NCBI GenBank assembly: GCA_018195615.1
Contig: JAGTPG010000002.1
Span: 1,860,001-1,924,000 of the forward strand
From: Streptomyces tuirus
Lineage (GTDB): Bacteria > Actinomycetota > Actinomycetes > Streptomycetales > Streptomycetaceae
DNA length: 64,000 nucleotides
Direction of reading: 5' to 3'
Positions 17,670 through 26,128 of this stretch are shown here, piece by piece. A program made the position numbers and the translations under genes. The notes below the pieces were generated by a model that was not told the DNA's origin, ran no database searches, and saw only the letters and a program-made list of their open reading frames with translations. Positions within the stretch are counted from its first letter, which is position 1; each line of letters begins with the position of its first letter.

Positions 17670-18787
17670 TCACGGCAACGTAAATCGGAACTCGGCGCCG
17701 GCGCCGGGGGCGCGGCCGACCGTGATGGTGCCGCCGTGGGCCTCGACGATGCCCTTGACGATGTAGAGCCCCAGGCCCGTGCCACCGCGCTTGCTGCCCC
17801 GCCAGAAGCGGGTGAAGACGCGGTTCATGGATTCCTCCGGGATGCCGGGCCCCTCGTCGCTCACCGTGACCGACGTACCGGTGTCCTCGCCCTCGCGGGG
17901 GACGCCGTGGCCGTGACGTCGATCGTGACAGTTCCCTCGCCGTGCCGCACGGCATTTTCCAGGAGGTTGCTGAGCACCTGGTCGATCTTGTCGGGGTCGG
18001 CCCACAGGTCCGGCAGAGGCTGCTGGACCCGCAGCAGGAACCGGTCGGCGGGCTGCCCGGCGGCGACGTAGGCCTGGATGTGGCGTCCGACGGCGGCGCC
18101 GATGTCGACGGGCTGGCGGCGCACCTCCAGCCGGCCGGAGTCGATCCGCGAGATGTCCAGCAGCTCGGCGATGAGCCGGGTGACGCGGTCGGCGTCGGCG
18201 TCGACGGTCTCCAGCATCAGCCGCTTCTGGTCGTCGGTGAAGCGTTCCCACTTGGCGAGCAGCGTGGCGGTGAAGCCCTTGACGGAGGTGAGCGGGGAGC
18301 GCAGTTCGTGGGCGACGGTGGCGATCAGCTCGGCGTGGCTGCGCTCGGTGCGGCGGCGGGCCTCGGTGTCGCGCAGGGTGACGACCAGGCGGCGGACGGG
18401 CCCGGTGGGCCGGGTGCGGACGTAGCGTGCGGAGACCAGTACCTCGCGGCCGCCGGGCAGGAGGAGGTTGCGCTCGGGCTGTCCGACGCGGATGGCGAGG
18501 CCGCCGTAGGGGTCGGTCAGCTGCCACCAGCGCCGGCCCTCCAGGTCCTCTAACGGCAGGGCCTTCTCCAGGCGCTGCCCGAGGGCGTCCCGGGCACGGA
18601 CGGCGGTGATGCGCTCGGCGGCGGTGTTGAAGCAGATGACGCGGCCCTGCTCGTCCGCGACGACGAGTCCGTCGGGCAGCTGGTCGGGGTCGATGCCGAG
18701 GCCGGCGAGATCACCGGGCGGCCGGGACGCGGCGGGCGGGCTCCCGGCGTCCTGGGCTCCCGGTGCGCTGCTCGTGCCGACGCTCAT
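17670..18787 (-). CDS. Orphan PAS-domain sensor histidine kinase (one frameshift)
   Basis: A soluble sensor kinase of about 372 residues. It has a disordered N terminus, a PAS domain (about 35-150), a HisKA dimerisation helix with the phospho-acceptor His in 'IATVAHELRSPLTSVKG' (near 165) and an ATPase domain with N box 'NLLENAVRHG', G1 'DEGPGIP' and G2 'GGTGLGLYIVKG'. No transmembrane segment and no adjacent response regulator gene. One base is missing in the G run 17897-17901 (restored reading: ATASPREGEDTGTSV). The start at 18787 follows GGAGGTG. Its position next to pheST and the ribosomal operon is conserved in my memory of S. coelicolor. Confidence 0.88.
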
Positions 18788-18841
18788 CCCCGTACCCCAC
18801 CTCCAAGGCTCCACAGAGGGGTCCCTGAGCTGGTCACCCTA

Positions 18842-19694
18842 CTAGTTCCCGGTGACGGAGCGGCACCCTCCGGCGGCTCGCTGTGCACGCGCCGACGCAT
18901 AGAGACATACGGCGGCGGCGGTGGCGAGGTTCAGACTCTCGGCCTTCCCGTGGATCGGGACGCGCACGACGGCGTCGGTGAGGGCGCGGGTCTCCTCCGG
19001 GAGGCCCCAGGCCTCGTTGCCGAAGACCCAGGCGGTCGGCCCGCCCATGGTGCCCTTGTCGAGCTCGTCGTCGAGGTCGCGGTCCCCGGCCCCGTCTGCG
19101 GCGACGACCCGGACACCGGCGTCCCGCAGGCCCGCCACCGCCTGCTCCACGGGGACGCCGACGGCGACGGGCAGGTGGAACAGGGAGCCGACGGAGGCGC
19201 GGACGGCCTTGGGGTTGTACACGTCGACGGAGGCGTCGGTCAGCACGACGGCCTCGGCTCCGGCGGCGTCGGCGCAGCGCAGCACGGTCCCGGCGTTGCC
19301 GGGGTCGCGGACGTTGGCGAGGAGCGCGACGAGCCGGGGGCGGGCCGCGAGGACCTCGTCGAAGGGCGTGTCGAGGAACCGGCAGACCCCGACGAGTCCC
19401 TGCGGGGTGACGGTGGTGGAGATGTCGGCGATGACCTGCTCGGAGGCGAGGTGCACGCGGGCGCCGGCGTCCCGGGCGGCCCCGACGATGTCGGCGTACC
19501 GCTCGGCGGCTTCCAGCGTGGCGAACAGCTCCACGAGTGTGGCCGCGCCCCCGGCCCGATGCCCGGCCGCCTCCCGCACGGCTTGCGGCCCCTCCGCGAG
19601 GAACAGCCGCTCCTTCCCCGGAAGTTCCGCTTGGCCAGCCGCCGGGCGGCCAGGACACGGGAGGAGCGGGGGAGATGAGCTCGGGGGTGGGCAT
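18842..19694 (-). CDS. TrmH/SpoU-family rRNA 2'-O-methyltransferase (two frameshifts)
   Basis: An S-adenosylmethionine-dependent RNA ribose methyltransferase of about 284 residues. The N-terminal substrate-binding domain ('KERLFLAEGPQAV' after repair) leads to a SPOUT knot domain: motif 1 'LANVRDPGNAGTVLRCADAAG', motif 2 'VFGNEAWGLPEE', and motif 3 'VRVPIHGKAESLNLATAAAV'. Two G/C-run losses within about 60 bases (19668-19672 and 19616-19619) break the N terminus. Restoring both connects the start ATG at 19694, which has AAGGTG seven bases upstream. Target site in rRNA is not determinable. It follows rplT but is separated by a terminator. Confidence 0.88.
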
Positions 19695-19727
19695 GCCGTT
19701 CACCTTGTCACTAACTTGGACACAGCA

Positions 19728-19758
19728 GGACCCGCAGGCGTTCTCCGCCTGCGGGTCC
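19728..19758 (-). terminator. Terminator of infC-rpmI-rplT
   Basis: GGACCCGCAGGCG (19728-19740) pairs perfectly with 19746-19758 around a five-base loop, 33 bases past the rplT stop codon. It separates the ribosomal operon from the downstream methyltransferase gene. Confidence 0.85.
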
Positions 19759-19790
19759 TTCCGTCACGTCGGCTCAGAGCCGGTGCGGCG

Positions 19791-20174
19791 TCACGCAGCC
19801 TTGGGCGCGTTCACGTCGCTCGGCAGCGCCTTCTGGGCGACCTCGACGAGCGCGGCGAAGGCACCGGCGTCGTTGACGGCCAGCTCGGCCAGGATCTTGC
19901 GGTCGACCTCGATGTTCGCGGCCTTCAGACCCTGGATGAAGCGGTTGTAGGTCATGCCGTTGGCGCGGGCAGCGGCGTTGATGCGCTGGATCCACAGCTG
20001 GCGGAAGTCACCCTTGCGCTTCTTGCGGTCGTTGTAGTTGTAGACCAGCGAGTGGGTGACCTGCTCCTTGGCCTTGCGGTACAGGCGCGAACGCTGACCG
20101 CGGTAGCCGGAGGCCTGCTCGAGGATCGCCCGGCGCTTCTTGTGGGCGTTGACTGCCCGCTTGACGCGTGCCAC
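19791..20174 (-). CDS. rplT: 50S ribosomal protein L20
   Basis: 127 residues. It starts 'MARVKRAVNAHKKRRAILE' and contains 'GYRGQRSRLYRKAKEQV' and 'DFRQLWIQRINAAARANG', all diagnostic of L20, which binds 23S rRNA early in large-subunit assembly. It is the last gene of infC-rpmI-rplT. In firmicutes and E. coli L20 represses this operon by binding its mRNA. Whether that applies here is unknown, but see the infC leader. Confidence 0.98.
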   Translation of the reverse strand: MARVKRAVNAHKKRRAILEQASGYRGQRSRLYRKAKEQVTHSLVYNYNDRKKRKGDFRQLWIQRINAAARANGMTYNRFIQGLKAANIEVDRKILAELAVNDAGAFAALVEVAQKALPSDVNAPKAA

Positions 20175-20270
20175 TTCTTGACTCCTTGTAGCGGGGCCGT
20201 GGTAGTCCTCACACGGCCCGAAATCGATTGGGTCCCGGTCCTGACGTTTCGGCGCTCACGCGCCGGGGCG

Positions 20271-20465
20271 TCACTTGCCGAGAAGCTTCTTGATCTTCTT
20301 GGCGTCGCCCGGGGCCATCTCGGCGTTGCCGGTGAGGCGACGCGTCACACGGGACGACTTGTGCTCGTTGTAGTGGCGAATGCCGGCGCGCTCACGGAGC
20401 ACCTTGCCCGAGCCGGTGACCTTGAAGCGCTTCCTGGAACCGCTGTGCGACTTGTTCTTCGGCAT
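20271..20465 (-). CDS. rpmI: 50S ribosomal protein L35
   Basis: 64 residues from the ATG at 20465 ('MPKNKSHSGSRKRFKVTG'), ending 'DAKKIKKLLGK'. The length and the basic composition match L35. The open frame runs further upstream without family sequence, and the chosen ATG has a GGAGAG-type site just before it. It lies 96 bases before rplT in the same transcript. Confidence 0.98.
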   Translation of the reverse strand: MPKNKSHSGSRKRFKVTGSGKVLRERAGIRHYNEHKSSRVTRRLTGNAEMAPGDAKKIKKLLGK

Positions 20466-20573
20466 AGCGCCGTTCTCTCCTCGTCGGTGGCGCTCCGGTG
20501 CCCGGTCACGAAAACCGGGCACGGTGGAGCGTCGTCTTGTTTCGGTTGCTTCCTGGGACTCCCGTCCCGGGGG

Positions 20574-21212
20574 TCACGCCTCGGCGTGCTCCTCGGCCGG
20601 CGCCTCGGCGTCCGCGGCGTTCTGCGAGCGGCCGGGGTTGGCCTTCGCCTCCGCCTTGCGGGCTTCCTGCGCCTGGCGAGCCTCGGCCATCGCCTCGGTC
20701 TTCTTCTTGTGCGGACCGAGGACCATGATCATGTTGCGGCCGTCCTGCTTCGGGTTCGACTCCACGAAACCGAGGTCTTGGACGTCCTCCGCGAGACGCT
20801 GCAGCAGTCGGTAGCCCAGCTCGGGCCGGGACTGCTCGCGACCACGGAACATGATCGTGATCTTGACCTTGTCGCCCTGCTTGAGGAACCGGACGACGTG
20901 ACCCTTCTTGGTGTCATAGTCGTGCGGGTCGATCTTCGGCCGGAGCTTCATCTCCTTGATGACCGTGTGCGCCTGGTTCTTGCGCGCCTCACGGGCCTTC
21001 ATGGCCGACTCGTACTTGAACTTCCCGTAGTCCATGAGCTTGCACACGGGCGGACGGGCGTTCGCCGCGACCTCGACCAGGTCCAGGTCGTACTCCTGCG
21101 CAAGCTCCAGTGCCTTGGCCAGCGGGACGATGCCCACCTGCTCGCCACTGGGACCGACAAGTCGCACCTCGGGAACGCGAATCCGGTCGTTGATGCGGGG
21201 CTCGGCGCTGAT
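20574..21212 (-). CDS. infC: Translation initiation factor IF-3, probable AUC start
   Basis: Binds the 30S subunit and checks start-codon pairing. The N domain ('EPRINDRIRVPEVRLVG'), linker helix ('ARKNQAHTVIKEMKLRP') and C domain ('KVKITIMFRGREQSRPELG') are complete, with an actinobacterial Ala/Glu-rich tail, 212 residues. No ATG, GTG or TTG lies in frame close to the N terminus. Instead ATC at 21212-21210 sits four bases after AGGAGG (21222-21217), giving a product starting SAEPRIND after the initiator. A rare AUU/AUC start is the classic device by which IF-3 limits its own synthesis. The nearest conventional starts are far upstream in non-conserved sequence. Confidence 0.93.
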   Translation of the reverse strand: MSAEPRINDRIRVPEVRLVGPSGEQVGIVPLAKALELAQEYDLDLVEVAANARPPVCKLMDYGKFKYESAMKAREARKNQAHTVIKEMKLRPKIDPHDYDTKKGHVVRFLKQGDKVKITIMFRGREQSRPELGYRLLQRLAEDVQDLGFVESNPKQDGRNMIMVLGPHKKKTEAMAEARQAQEARKAEAKANPGRSQNAADAEAPAEEHAEA

Positions 21213-21297
21213 GGATCCTCCTCGGTAGCACCACGCGACGGTCTGGCGGACGGCCGCGTAACGTCTGTATTCGATAGACCTAACCGCGCCGAAGCAC

Positions 21298-21329
21298 AAA
21301 AAATGCCCCGGACGATTCCCAGGCGGGGC
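21298..21329 (-). promoter_or_regulatory. Attenuator-like terminator in the infC leader
   Basis: On the minus strand GCCCCG (21329-21324) and CGGGGC (21310-21305) form a stem followed by A and six T (21303-21298). That is an intrinsic terminator with a T run rare in this genome. It is about 86 bases upstream of the infC start and has no minus-strand gene behind it that it could terminate, because the upstream neighbour is divergent. It therefore most likely acts as a leader attenuator of the infC-rpmI-rplT operon. Confidence 0.6.
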
Positions 21330-21499
21330 TCCTCGAACTACCGGAGCACCGCCGCGGGGAGCCGCGGGGCGCGCTTTCGGACGGATCGCCGCCGCTGGGA
21401 CGGGACCGTCTGACCGGTGACCCGACGCCCTGGGGGCGGTCAGGTGGGAGTTCGAAAGCCTCCACTTGTGGGTCGGGCTCGCGGGCTGTGAGGCATACG

Positions 21500-21513
21500 T
21501 GTCCGACCGGTCG
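21500..21513. promoter_or_regulatory. TGTCCGACCGGTCG motif between infC and DUF1844 genes
   Basis: The 14-base sequence TGTCCGACCGGTCG, with palindromic core CGACCGGTCG, lies in the divergent promoter region. The same 14 bases form most of an 18-base perfect palindrome upstream of tatA (56304-56321), which suggests a shared DNA-binding protein. Confidence 0.4.
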
Positions 21514-21608
21514 TTACACGAGGTTACCAGCAATGGCCAGGAAGGGCTAATTGGGGCGCGTCGGGGCCTGGTGCGGCACGGATCCGCCCTGCGCCTATCG
21601 TGTGGGGC

Positions 21609-21965
21609 ATGAGTGAGACCCCTCCTGAGTCCCCCGACTTCGACGCCATGGCCCGCGACATCGCCGAGGTCCCGGCGGTCGAGGTGATCGTGACGGTCGC
21701 CGTCAACCTGATGAGCGCCGCCGCCGTGAAGCTCGGTCTGACCGAGGAGGGCGACAAGCACAAGGACCTGGACGAGGCCCGCAAGCTGGTGCACGCGCTC
21801 GCCGGTCTGCTGGACGCGTCCGCGACCGAGATCAGTTCGTTCCACGCGGCACCCCTGCGCGACGGCCTGAAGTCGCTGCAGCTGGCGTTCCGCGAGGCCT
21901 CGCTCGTGGCGGACGAGCCGGGCAAGGGGCCGGGCGAGAAGTACACCGGCCCGGTCTACGGCTGA
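21609..21965 (+). CDS. DUF1844 protein
   Basis: A 118-residue protein beginning 'MSETPPESPDFDAMARDIAEV'. A helical core contains 'VNLMSAAAVKLGL', 'DLDEARKLVHALAGLLD' and 'LRDGLKSLQLAFREAS', the DUF1844 signature. The family is cytoplasmic and uncharacterised. It is commonly coded beside infC in actinobacteria, as here, where it is divergent from infC. ATG 21609 has no evident ribosome binding site, so a leaderless transcript is possible. It overlaps the end of the convergent SseB-like gene by ten bases. Confidence 0.88.
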   Translation: MSETPPESPDFDAMARDIAEVPAVEVIVTVAVNLMSAAAVKLGLTEEGDKHKDLDEARKLVHALAGLLDASATEISSFHAAPLRDGLKSLQLAFREASLVADEPGKGPGEKYTGPVYG

Positions 21966-22717
21966 TACCCGCCGGGGCTGGTTCCCCCGTCAGCGTTCGT
22001 CAAGGGCTCGCCCGGCGGCGTCGCCCCGGCCGGCAGCAGTGCCAGGTCGAGGCCGCGCACCAGGCGGGCCCTCAGTGTCTCGTCGGCGGCAAGGCGCTCG
22101 GCGACGGCCCGGGCGGCTTCCGCCGGGACCGCGGACGGGTCGAGGACCAGGGCGAGGGTGCCGTCGGCCCGGCCCGGCCCGAGGTGGGCGCGCCGGACGG
22201 CGGGCTCGGCGGCCACGGCCGCGCGCACGGCCGCGACGACGGCCGGGTCGGCGAGCGGGTCGGTGCTCGTTCGGCCCTCCGCGAGGGCGAGCAGGGCGGG
22301 TCCGGACAGTTCGAAGGGCACGGGCCCGGCCAGGTCGAGCACGACCGTGTCCGCCTTCTCGTGCGCCGCGGCCCGCAGGGCCTGGTGCAGCGGTACGGCG
22401 ACGGGGCGGGCCGCCGGGTCCCAGCGGGCGAGGGAGTCCGTGGAGGTGAAGGCGGGCAGGGCGGTGCGGTCGCCGGCCTTCAGGGTCGGTACGGCCATGT
22501 CGCTGGTCTTCTCGCGGCGCAGTCCCCGCTCGTCCTCCTCGACCTCGCCGAGCACGGCCACGACGGGGACGAGCAGCCGGGCGCCCTTGAGGGCGTCCAG
22601 GACCGGTCCCACGGCGCCGCGGTCCTCGGACCAGGCGGCGAGTGCCGCGCTCAGCCGGGGGTCGGCGGAGCCGTCGTCGTCGGGGAAGCCGGAGTCGGGG
22701 ATGTTCTTGTTCGCCAC
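21956..22717 (-). CDS. SseB-family protein
   Basis: A 253-residue soluble protein. The N-terminal half carries the SseB domain: 'LSAALAAWSEDRGAVGPVLDAL', 'RLLVPVVAVLGE', 'MAVPTLKAGDRTALPAFTS' and 'PVAVPLHQALRAAAHEKADTVVLDLA'. The C-terminal half is Ala/Arg-rich and ends with a Gly/Pro tail. SseB was named for enhanced serine sensitivity in E. coli. In actinobacteria SseB domains often accompany type VII secretion or surface genes. The next gene on the same strand, 86 bases upstream, encodes a mycosin-like protease, which may be a meaningful association. Confidence 0.85.
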   Translation of the reverse strand: MANKNIPDSGFPDDDGSADPRLSAALAAWSEDRGAVGPVLDALKGARLLVPVVAVLGEVEEDERGLRREKTSDMAVPTLKAGDRTALPAFTSTDSLARWDPAARPVAVPLHQALRAAAHEKADTVVLDLAGPVPFELSGPALLALAEGRTSTDPLADPAVVAAVRAAVAAEPAVRRAHLGPGRADGTLALVLDPSAVPAEAARAVAERLAADETLRARLVRGLDLALLPAGATPPGEPLTNADGGTSPGGYQP

Positions 22718-22803
22718 GGTCGTCGACCCTATCGGCCGGGTGCCGCCGCATCGGCAGCGGTTCCGGTGCTCGGCGGTTCAGGCGGTTACGGCGGTTGCGG
22801 CGG

Positions 22804-24018
22804 CTAGATGTCGTCGCGGGTAGTGCGGCGGCCGCGCCACAGGACCACGGCCGCGACCAGCAGGACACCGCCGGCGCTGCCCGCGAGGGGGGCGGCCCAG
22901 TCGGCGGTGTCGTCGCCGGAGGCGGTGGCGTCCGGGCCGCTGCCGAAGTACTTCTCGCCGTACGCCGCCGAGTGCAGGCCCTCCGGCTCGATCCGGTCGG
23001 CGGCCTCGATGGCGGCGGCCGGGTCGACGAAGCCGAAGCCGCGGGAGTCGTCGCGGCCCCCGGCGGGGGCGTTGCGGGCGGTGTCCTCCAGCAGCGTCTT
23101 GACCTGGGCCGGGGTCAGATCGGGGTGGGCGGCCTTGACGAGGGCGGCGGCGCCGGAGACGAAGGCGGCGGCGGCGCTGGTGCCCCAGCCCTCGTAGTAC
23201 TTCTCGTCGGGGTCGGCGATGACGACGTCGACGCCGGGGGCGCTGACGGTGGCGTACCAGCGGCGGGTGGAGAAGGAGGCGCGGGTTCCGGAGCGGTCGA
23301 CGGCGGTGGCGGCGATGACGCCCGGGTAGGCGGCCGGGTAGGAGATGTGGTCGCCCTTCTCGCCGCCGTTGCCTGCGGAGGCGACGACGATCACGCCCTT
23401 CTTCAGGGCGTACTGGATGGCCTGGTCCTCGGTGGGTTCGGGGTGCGCGGAGGCGGAGTCGTCGCCGAGGGAGAGGTTGATGACGTCGGCCCCGTGGTCG
23501 GCGGCCCAGCGGATTCCGTCGGCGAGGGCGTTGCCGCGGGTGCTGCGGGCCTTGGCGCGGGAGGGATCGCCGTCCTCCAGGATCACGCGGACGGGGAGGA
23601 TCTTCGCCTCGGGGGCGATGCCGAGGACGCCGTCGGCGTTGCCGGGGCCGTGTCCGTGACCGGCGATGATCCCGGCCATGGCGGTGCCGTGCCGGGCCCA
23701 GGCGCGGTCGCCGGGTTCGGCTCCGAAGCCGACCAGGTCCTTGCCGGTGAGGACGTTGCCGATCAGGTCGGGGTGGTCGGCCTCGACGCCGGTGTCCAGG
23801 ACGGCGACGGTCACGCCCTCGCCCTTCGTGGTCTGCCAGGCCTCCTGTGTGTGCATGGCCTCCAGGGCCCACTGCTGGGCGCGGATGCCGTCGGCGTGGG
23901 CGGTGGTGGAGGGCAGGAGGACGAGGCCTGCGGCGAGCAGGACGCTCAGCGCCGCGGACCGGCCGGCCCTGACGGCCTTTCCGGCCGGCTGACCGGTGGC
24001 CTTCCTGGTGGCTTTCAC
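22804..24018 (-). CDS. Mycosin-like S8 serine protease, membrane anchored
   Basis: 404 residues. A Sec signal at 1-43 ends 'TTAHA'. The subtilisin domain has the Asp in 'VAVLDTGVEADHPDL', the His in 'RHGTAMAGIIAGHG', the oxyanion Asn in 'VASAGNGG' and the Ser in 'GTSAAAAFVSGAAAL'. A C-terminal transmembrane helix ('GSAGGVLLVAAVVLW') with a basic tail follows. This is the layout of MycP proteases that process and stabilise type VII secretion. No other secretion genes are in the window. The ATG overlaps the stop of the upstream membrane-protein gene (ATGA), so the two are co-expressed and probably work together on the outer face of the membrane. Confidence 0.9.
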   Translation of the reverse strand: MKATRKATGQPAGKAVRAGRSAALSVLLAAGLVLLPSTTAHADGIRAQQWALEAMHTQEAWQTTKGEGVTVAVLDTGVEADHPDLIGNVLTGKDLVGFGAEPGDRAWARHGTAMAGIIAGHGHGPGNADGVLGIAPEAKILPVRVILEDGDPSRAKARSTRGNALADGIRWAADHGADVINLSLGDDSASAHPEPTEDQAIQYALKKGVIVVASAGNGGEKGDHISYPAAYPGVIAATAVDRSGTRASFSTRRWYATVSAPGVDVVIADPDEKYYEGWGTSAAAAFVSGAAALVKAAHPDLTPAQVKTLLEDTARNAPAGGRDDSRGFGFVDPAAAIEAADRIEPEGLHSAAYGEKYFGSGPDATASGDDTADWAAPLAGSAGGVLLVAAVVLWRGRRTTRDDI

Positions 24019-25855
24019 GACGGCTGCTCCGAGGCCGAGCGGACGTTCTTGCGCAGACCGCGTTCGACGCGGTCGGCGAGGCCCTGCGCCTCGTTGCCGA
24101 GGCCGGCCTGGGCGGGGGCGGTGGTGGCGCCGGACTGCATCGCGTCCTCGGCGGGCTGCGGGTCGTCGACGGTACGGCCGTCGGCCCAGCCGGAGACGGC
24201 GTAGACGACGACCGGCGCCTCGGTCAGCACGGAGACCGTCCAGGAGGCGCGCTGCTGCGCTCCGAAGTGGGCGGCGGGCGTGTCCTTCGCGGCGTACGGC
24301 AGGGGCATCAGGTCGCTGCGGCGGTCCAGGCGCTCCTTGCGGAAACGGTTCGCGAGGGAGGTCATGCCCGGGGCGTCGGCCGTGGTGAAGAGCAGGCCGA
24401 CGGTGGTGACGTAGCTCTGGGTGGCGTCGGTGTAGGTGGCGCGCAGGAGCCGCTCGCAGCCCACGGGGGCCAGGGCCTTGCGGAGCAGGGGGTCGAAGGC
24501 GTCCCGCAGCCGCTGTCCGGGGCGACGGCTATACGCGTCCAGGTGCGGTCGGCTCCGCCGGGCCCGGCGCCCTGGCCCTCCACCGTGGGCGGGAACAGCT
24601 GGTCGACCGGGACGCTGTGCCACAGGCTCCCGGCCGCGGCGAAGGTGCTGCGCGAGCCCTCCTCCCCGGAGCCCCCGACGAGCCAGCTCCCGGTGACCGC
24701 GCCCGAGATGAGCCCCAGCCCGAGCACCAGGCAGACGGCGGCCGCGGCGGCCTGCGACGCACCGCGCCGCCCGAGCGGCCGGGGCTGTCCGTCGCCGTCG
24801 TATCCCTCGGGCTCACCGAAGGACACGAGGGGACGCGTGGCGCCGGGGGCACCGCCGGGGGCGAGGGGGGCGCTCCAGGAGAAGGCGGGGTCGGGAGAGA
24901 CCGGTGGTGCGGGGTCCGGGAGCGGCATGCGCGTTCCGCGCCCGGCGGTGGAAGGGGTATCGGTGCCGGTACCGGTACCGACAGCAGCGCCCCTACCGGT
25001 GCCGGCACCGACACCAGCACCAGCACCAGCACCAGCACCAGCACCAGCACCAGCCCGAGGGTCGCGCGTGAGGCGCTGCGGGGCTGCGTCAGGCCGCTCG
25101 GAAGCGGGACGGCGTGCCGACGTCCCGGACTCGGCCGGCGACGGGTCCGCGGGAGCGGTCGCAGGCGAGCGGTTGTCTCGGAGGAGTTCTCGCCCGGGGC
25201 ACCGGCAGGGCGGGGCGGGGCGAGGCGGAACGGCCGACCGGACGGCTCCGACGAGCCCCGGCGGAGGCATCCGAACGGTCAGGAGTGGACAGCCGGAACG
25301 GCCGAGCGGCCGGCTCCGACGAGGCCGGAGCATCCGCGCCCCCGGGACCTCGGGACCATCCGGGCGAGGCCGAGGTGTCTCCGGAACGGCCCGGCGTGGG
25401 AAGGTGACGCGGACGGGGAGGGGCGTCGGACGGCGCGAGGGGCCGGTTCGCCTCGGGTCGGGTCTCTCGGCTCACGCTGGGCGGTGCGTCCGGGAATCGC
25501 GCGGAGGCGCGGGGCGGAGGCGGTGGCGTGGGCTCCGTGCGCCGGGGCGCGGTCGCACCGAAGCTGGGGAACCGGCGGCGATCGTTCGAGCCGCCGCCCG
25601 AACCGGAGGACACCGCACCGTCCGTGCCGGCAGCCGTCCTGGAGCCGGTGCCTTCCGATGTCGACGAGCCACCCGCGTCGAAACGCCCGCGGCCGTCCGT
25701 GACAGGCTCCTTGATGTCCGCTGCCGGGGCGGACGACCTCGCCGGCGTGTCCGCCTCGTCCGTCGCCGGAGCCTCCGGTGGGGCCGGGGGGTGCGGAGGG
25801 CGCGGTGGGGCGCTGGGGCGAGGGGGAAAGAGGCACGTTGCGCTTCCGTGCTCAT
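24015..25855 (-). CDS. Low-complexity Pro/Ala/Gly-rich membrane protein, partner of mycosin-like protease (frameshifted)
   Basis: The C-terminal part is clear: a transmembrane helix ('AAAAVCLVLGLGLISGAVTG') followed by an extracellular domain ('CERLLRATYTDATQSYVTTVG' split by one break, 'LMPLPYAAKDTPAAHFGAQQ', 'APVVVYAVSGWADG'). One base is missing at 24519-24522. Upstream lies a long disordered Pro/Ser/Arg-rich region with a Gly-Ala repeat. A plausible start is ATG 25855 ('MSTEAQRASFPLAP', GGGGG upstream). Joining it to the C terminus needs about three more single-base repairs, one probably at 25807-25810, so the N-terminal part is uncertain. The stop overlaps the protease start. No known family is recognised. 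Confidence 0.5.
25012..25053. repeat. Hexanucleotide microsatellite, seven perfect CACCAG copies
   Basis: Seven consecutive CACCAG units (42 bases) lie inside the low-complexity gene. Read on the minus strand they code alternating Ala-Gly. Flanking GGTACC-like and GCCGGC-like steps extend the low-complexity block. Confidence 0.9.
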
Positions 25856-26128
25856 GCACCCCCCGTTTCCTCGTGCCCGGGCCACCGCGTGCTGCGTGGG
25901 CGGCCGGTGTCGTCCTGCCCGGTGCCCGGTACTGAGCCGTCCCGGGCACACATACCCGTACGGACGAATCGTCATCCCGGCACGGATCTCCGGTCGGCGT
26001 CGTTCCGCCGTACGTGCGCGTCACTCTACGGCGTGTTCCTGCGCGAACGGGAACCAGTCCACGAGGCCGGGGCATCTGCCCGGAACGTCCCCCTACCCTG
26101 CGGTAATCCTGTCTGGCAGGCTGCGTCC

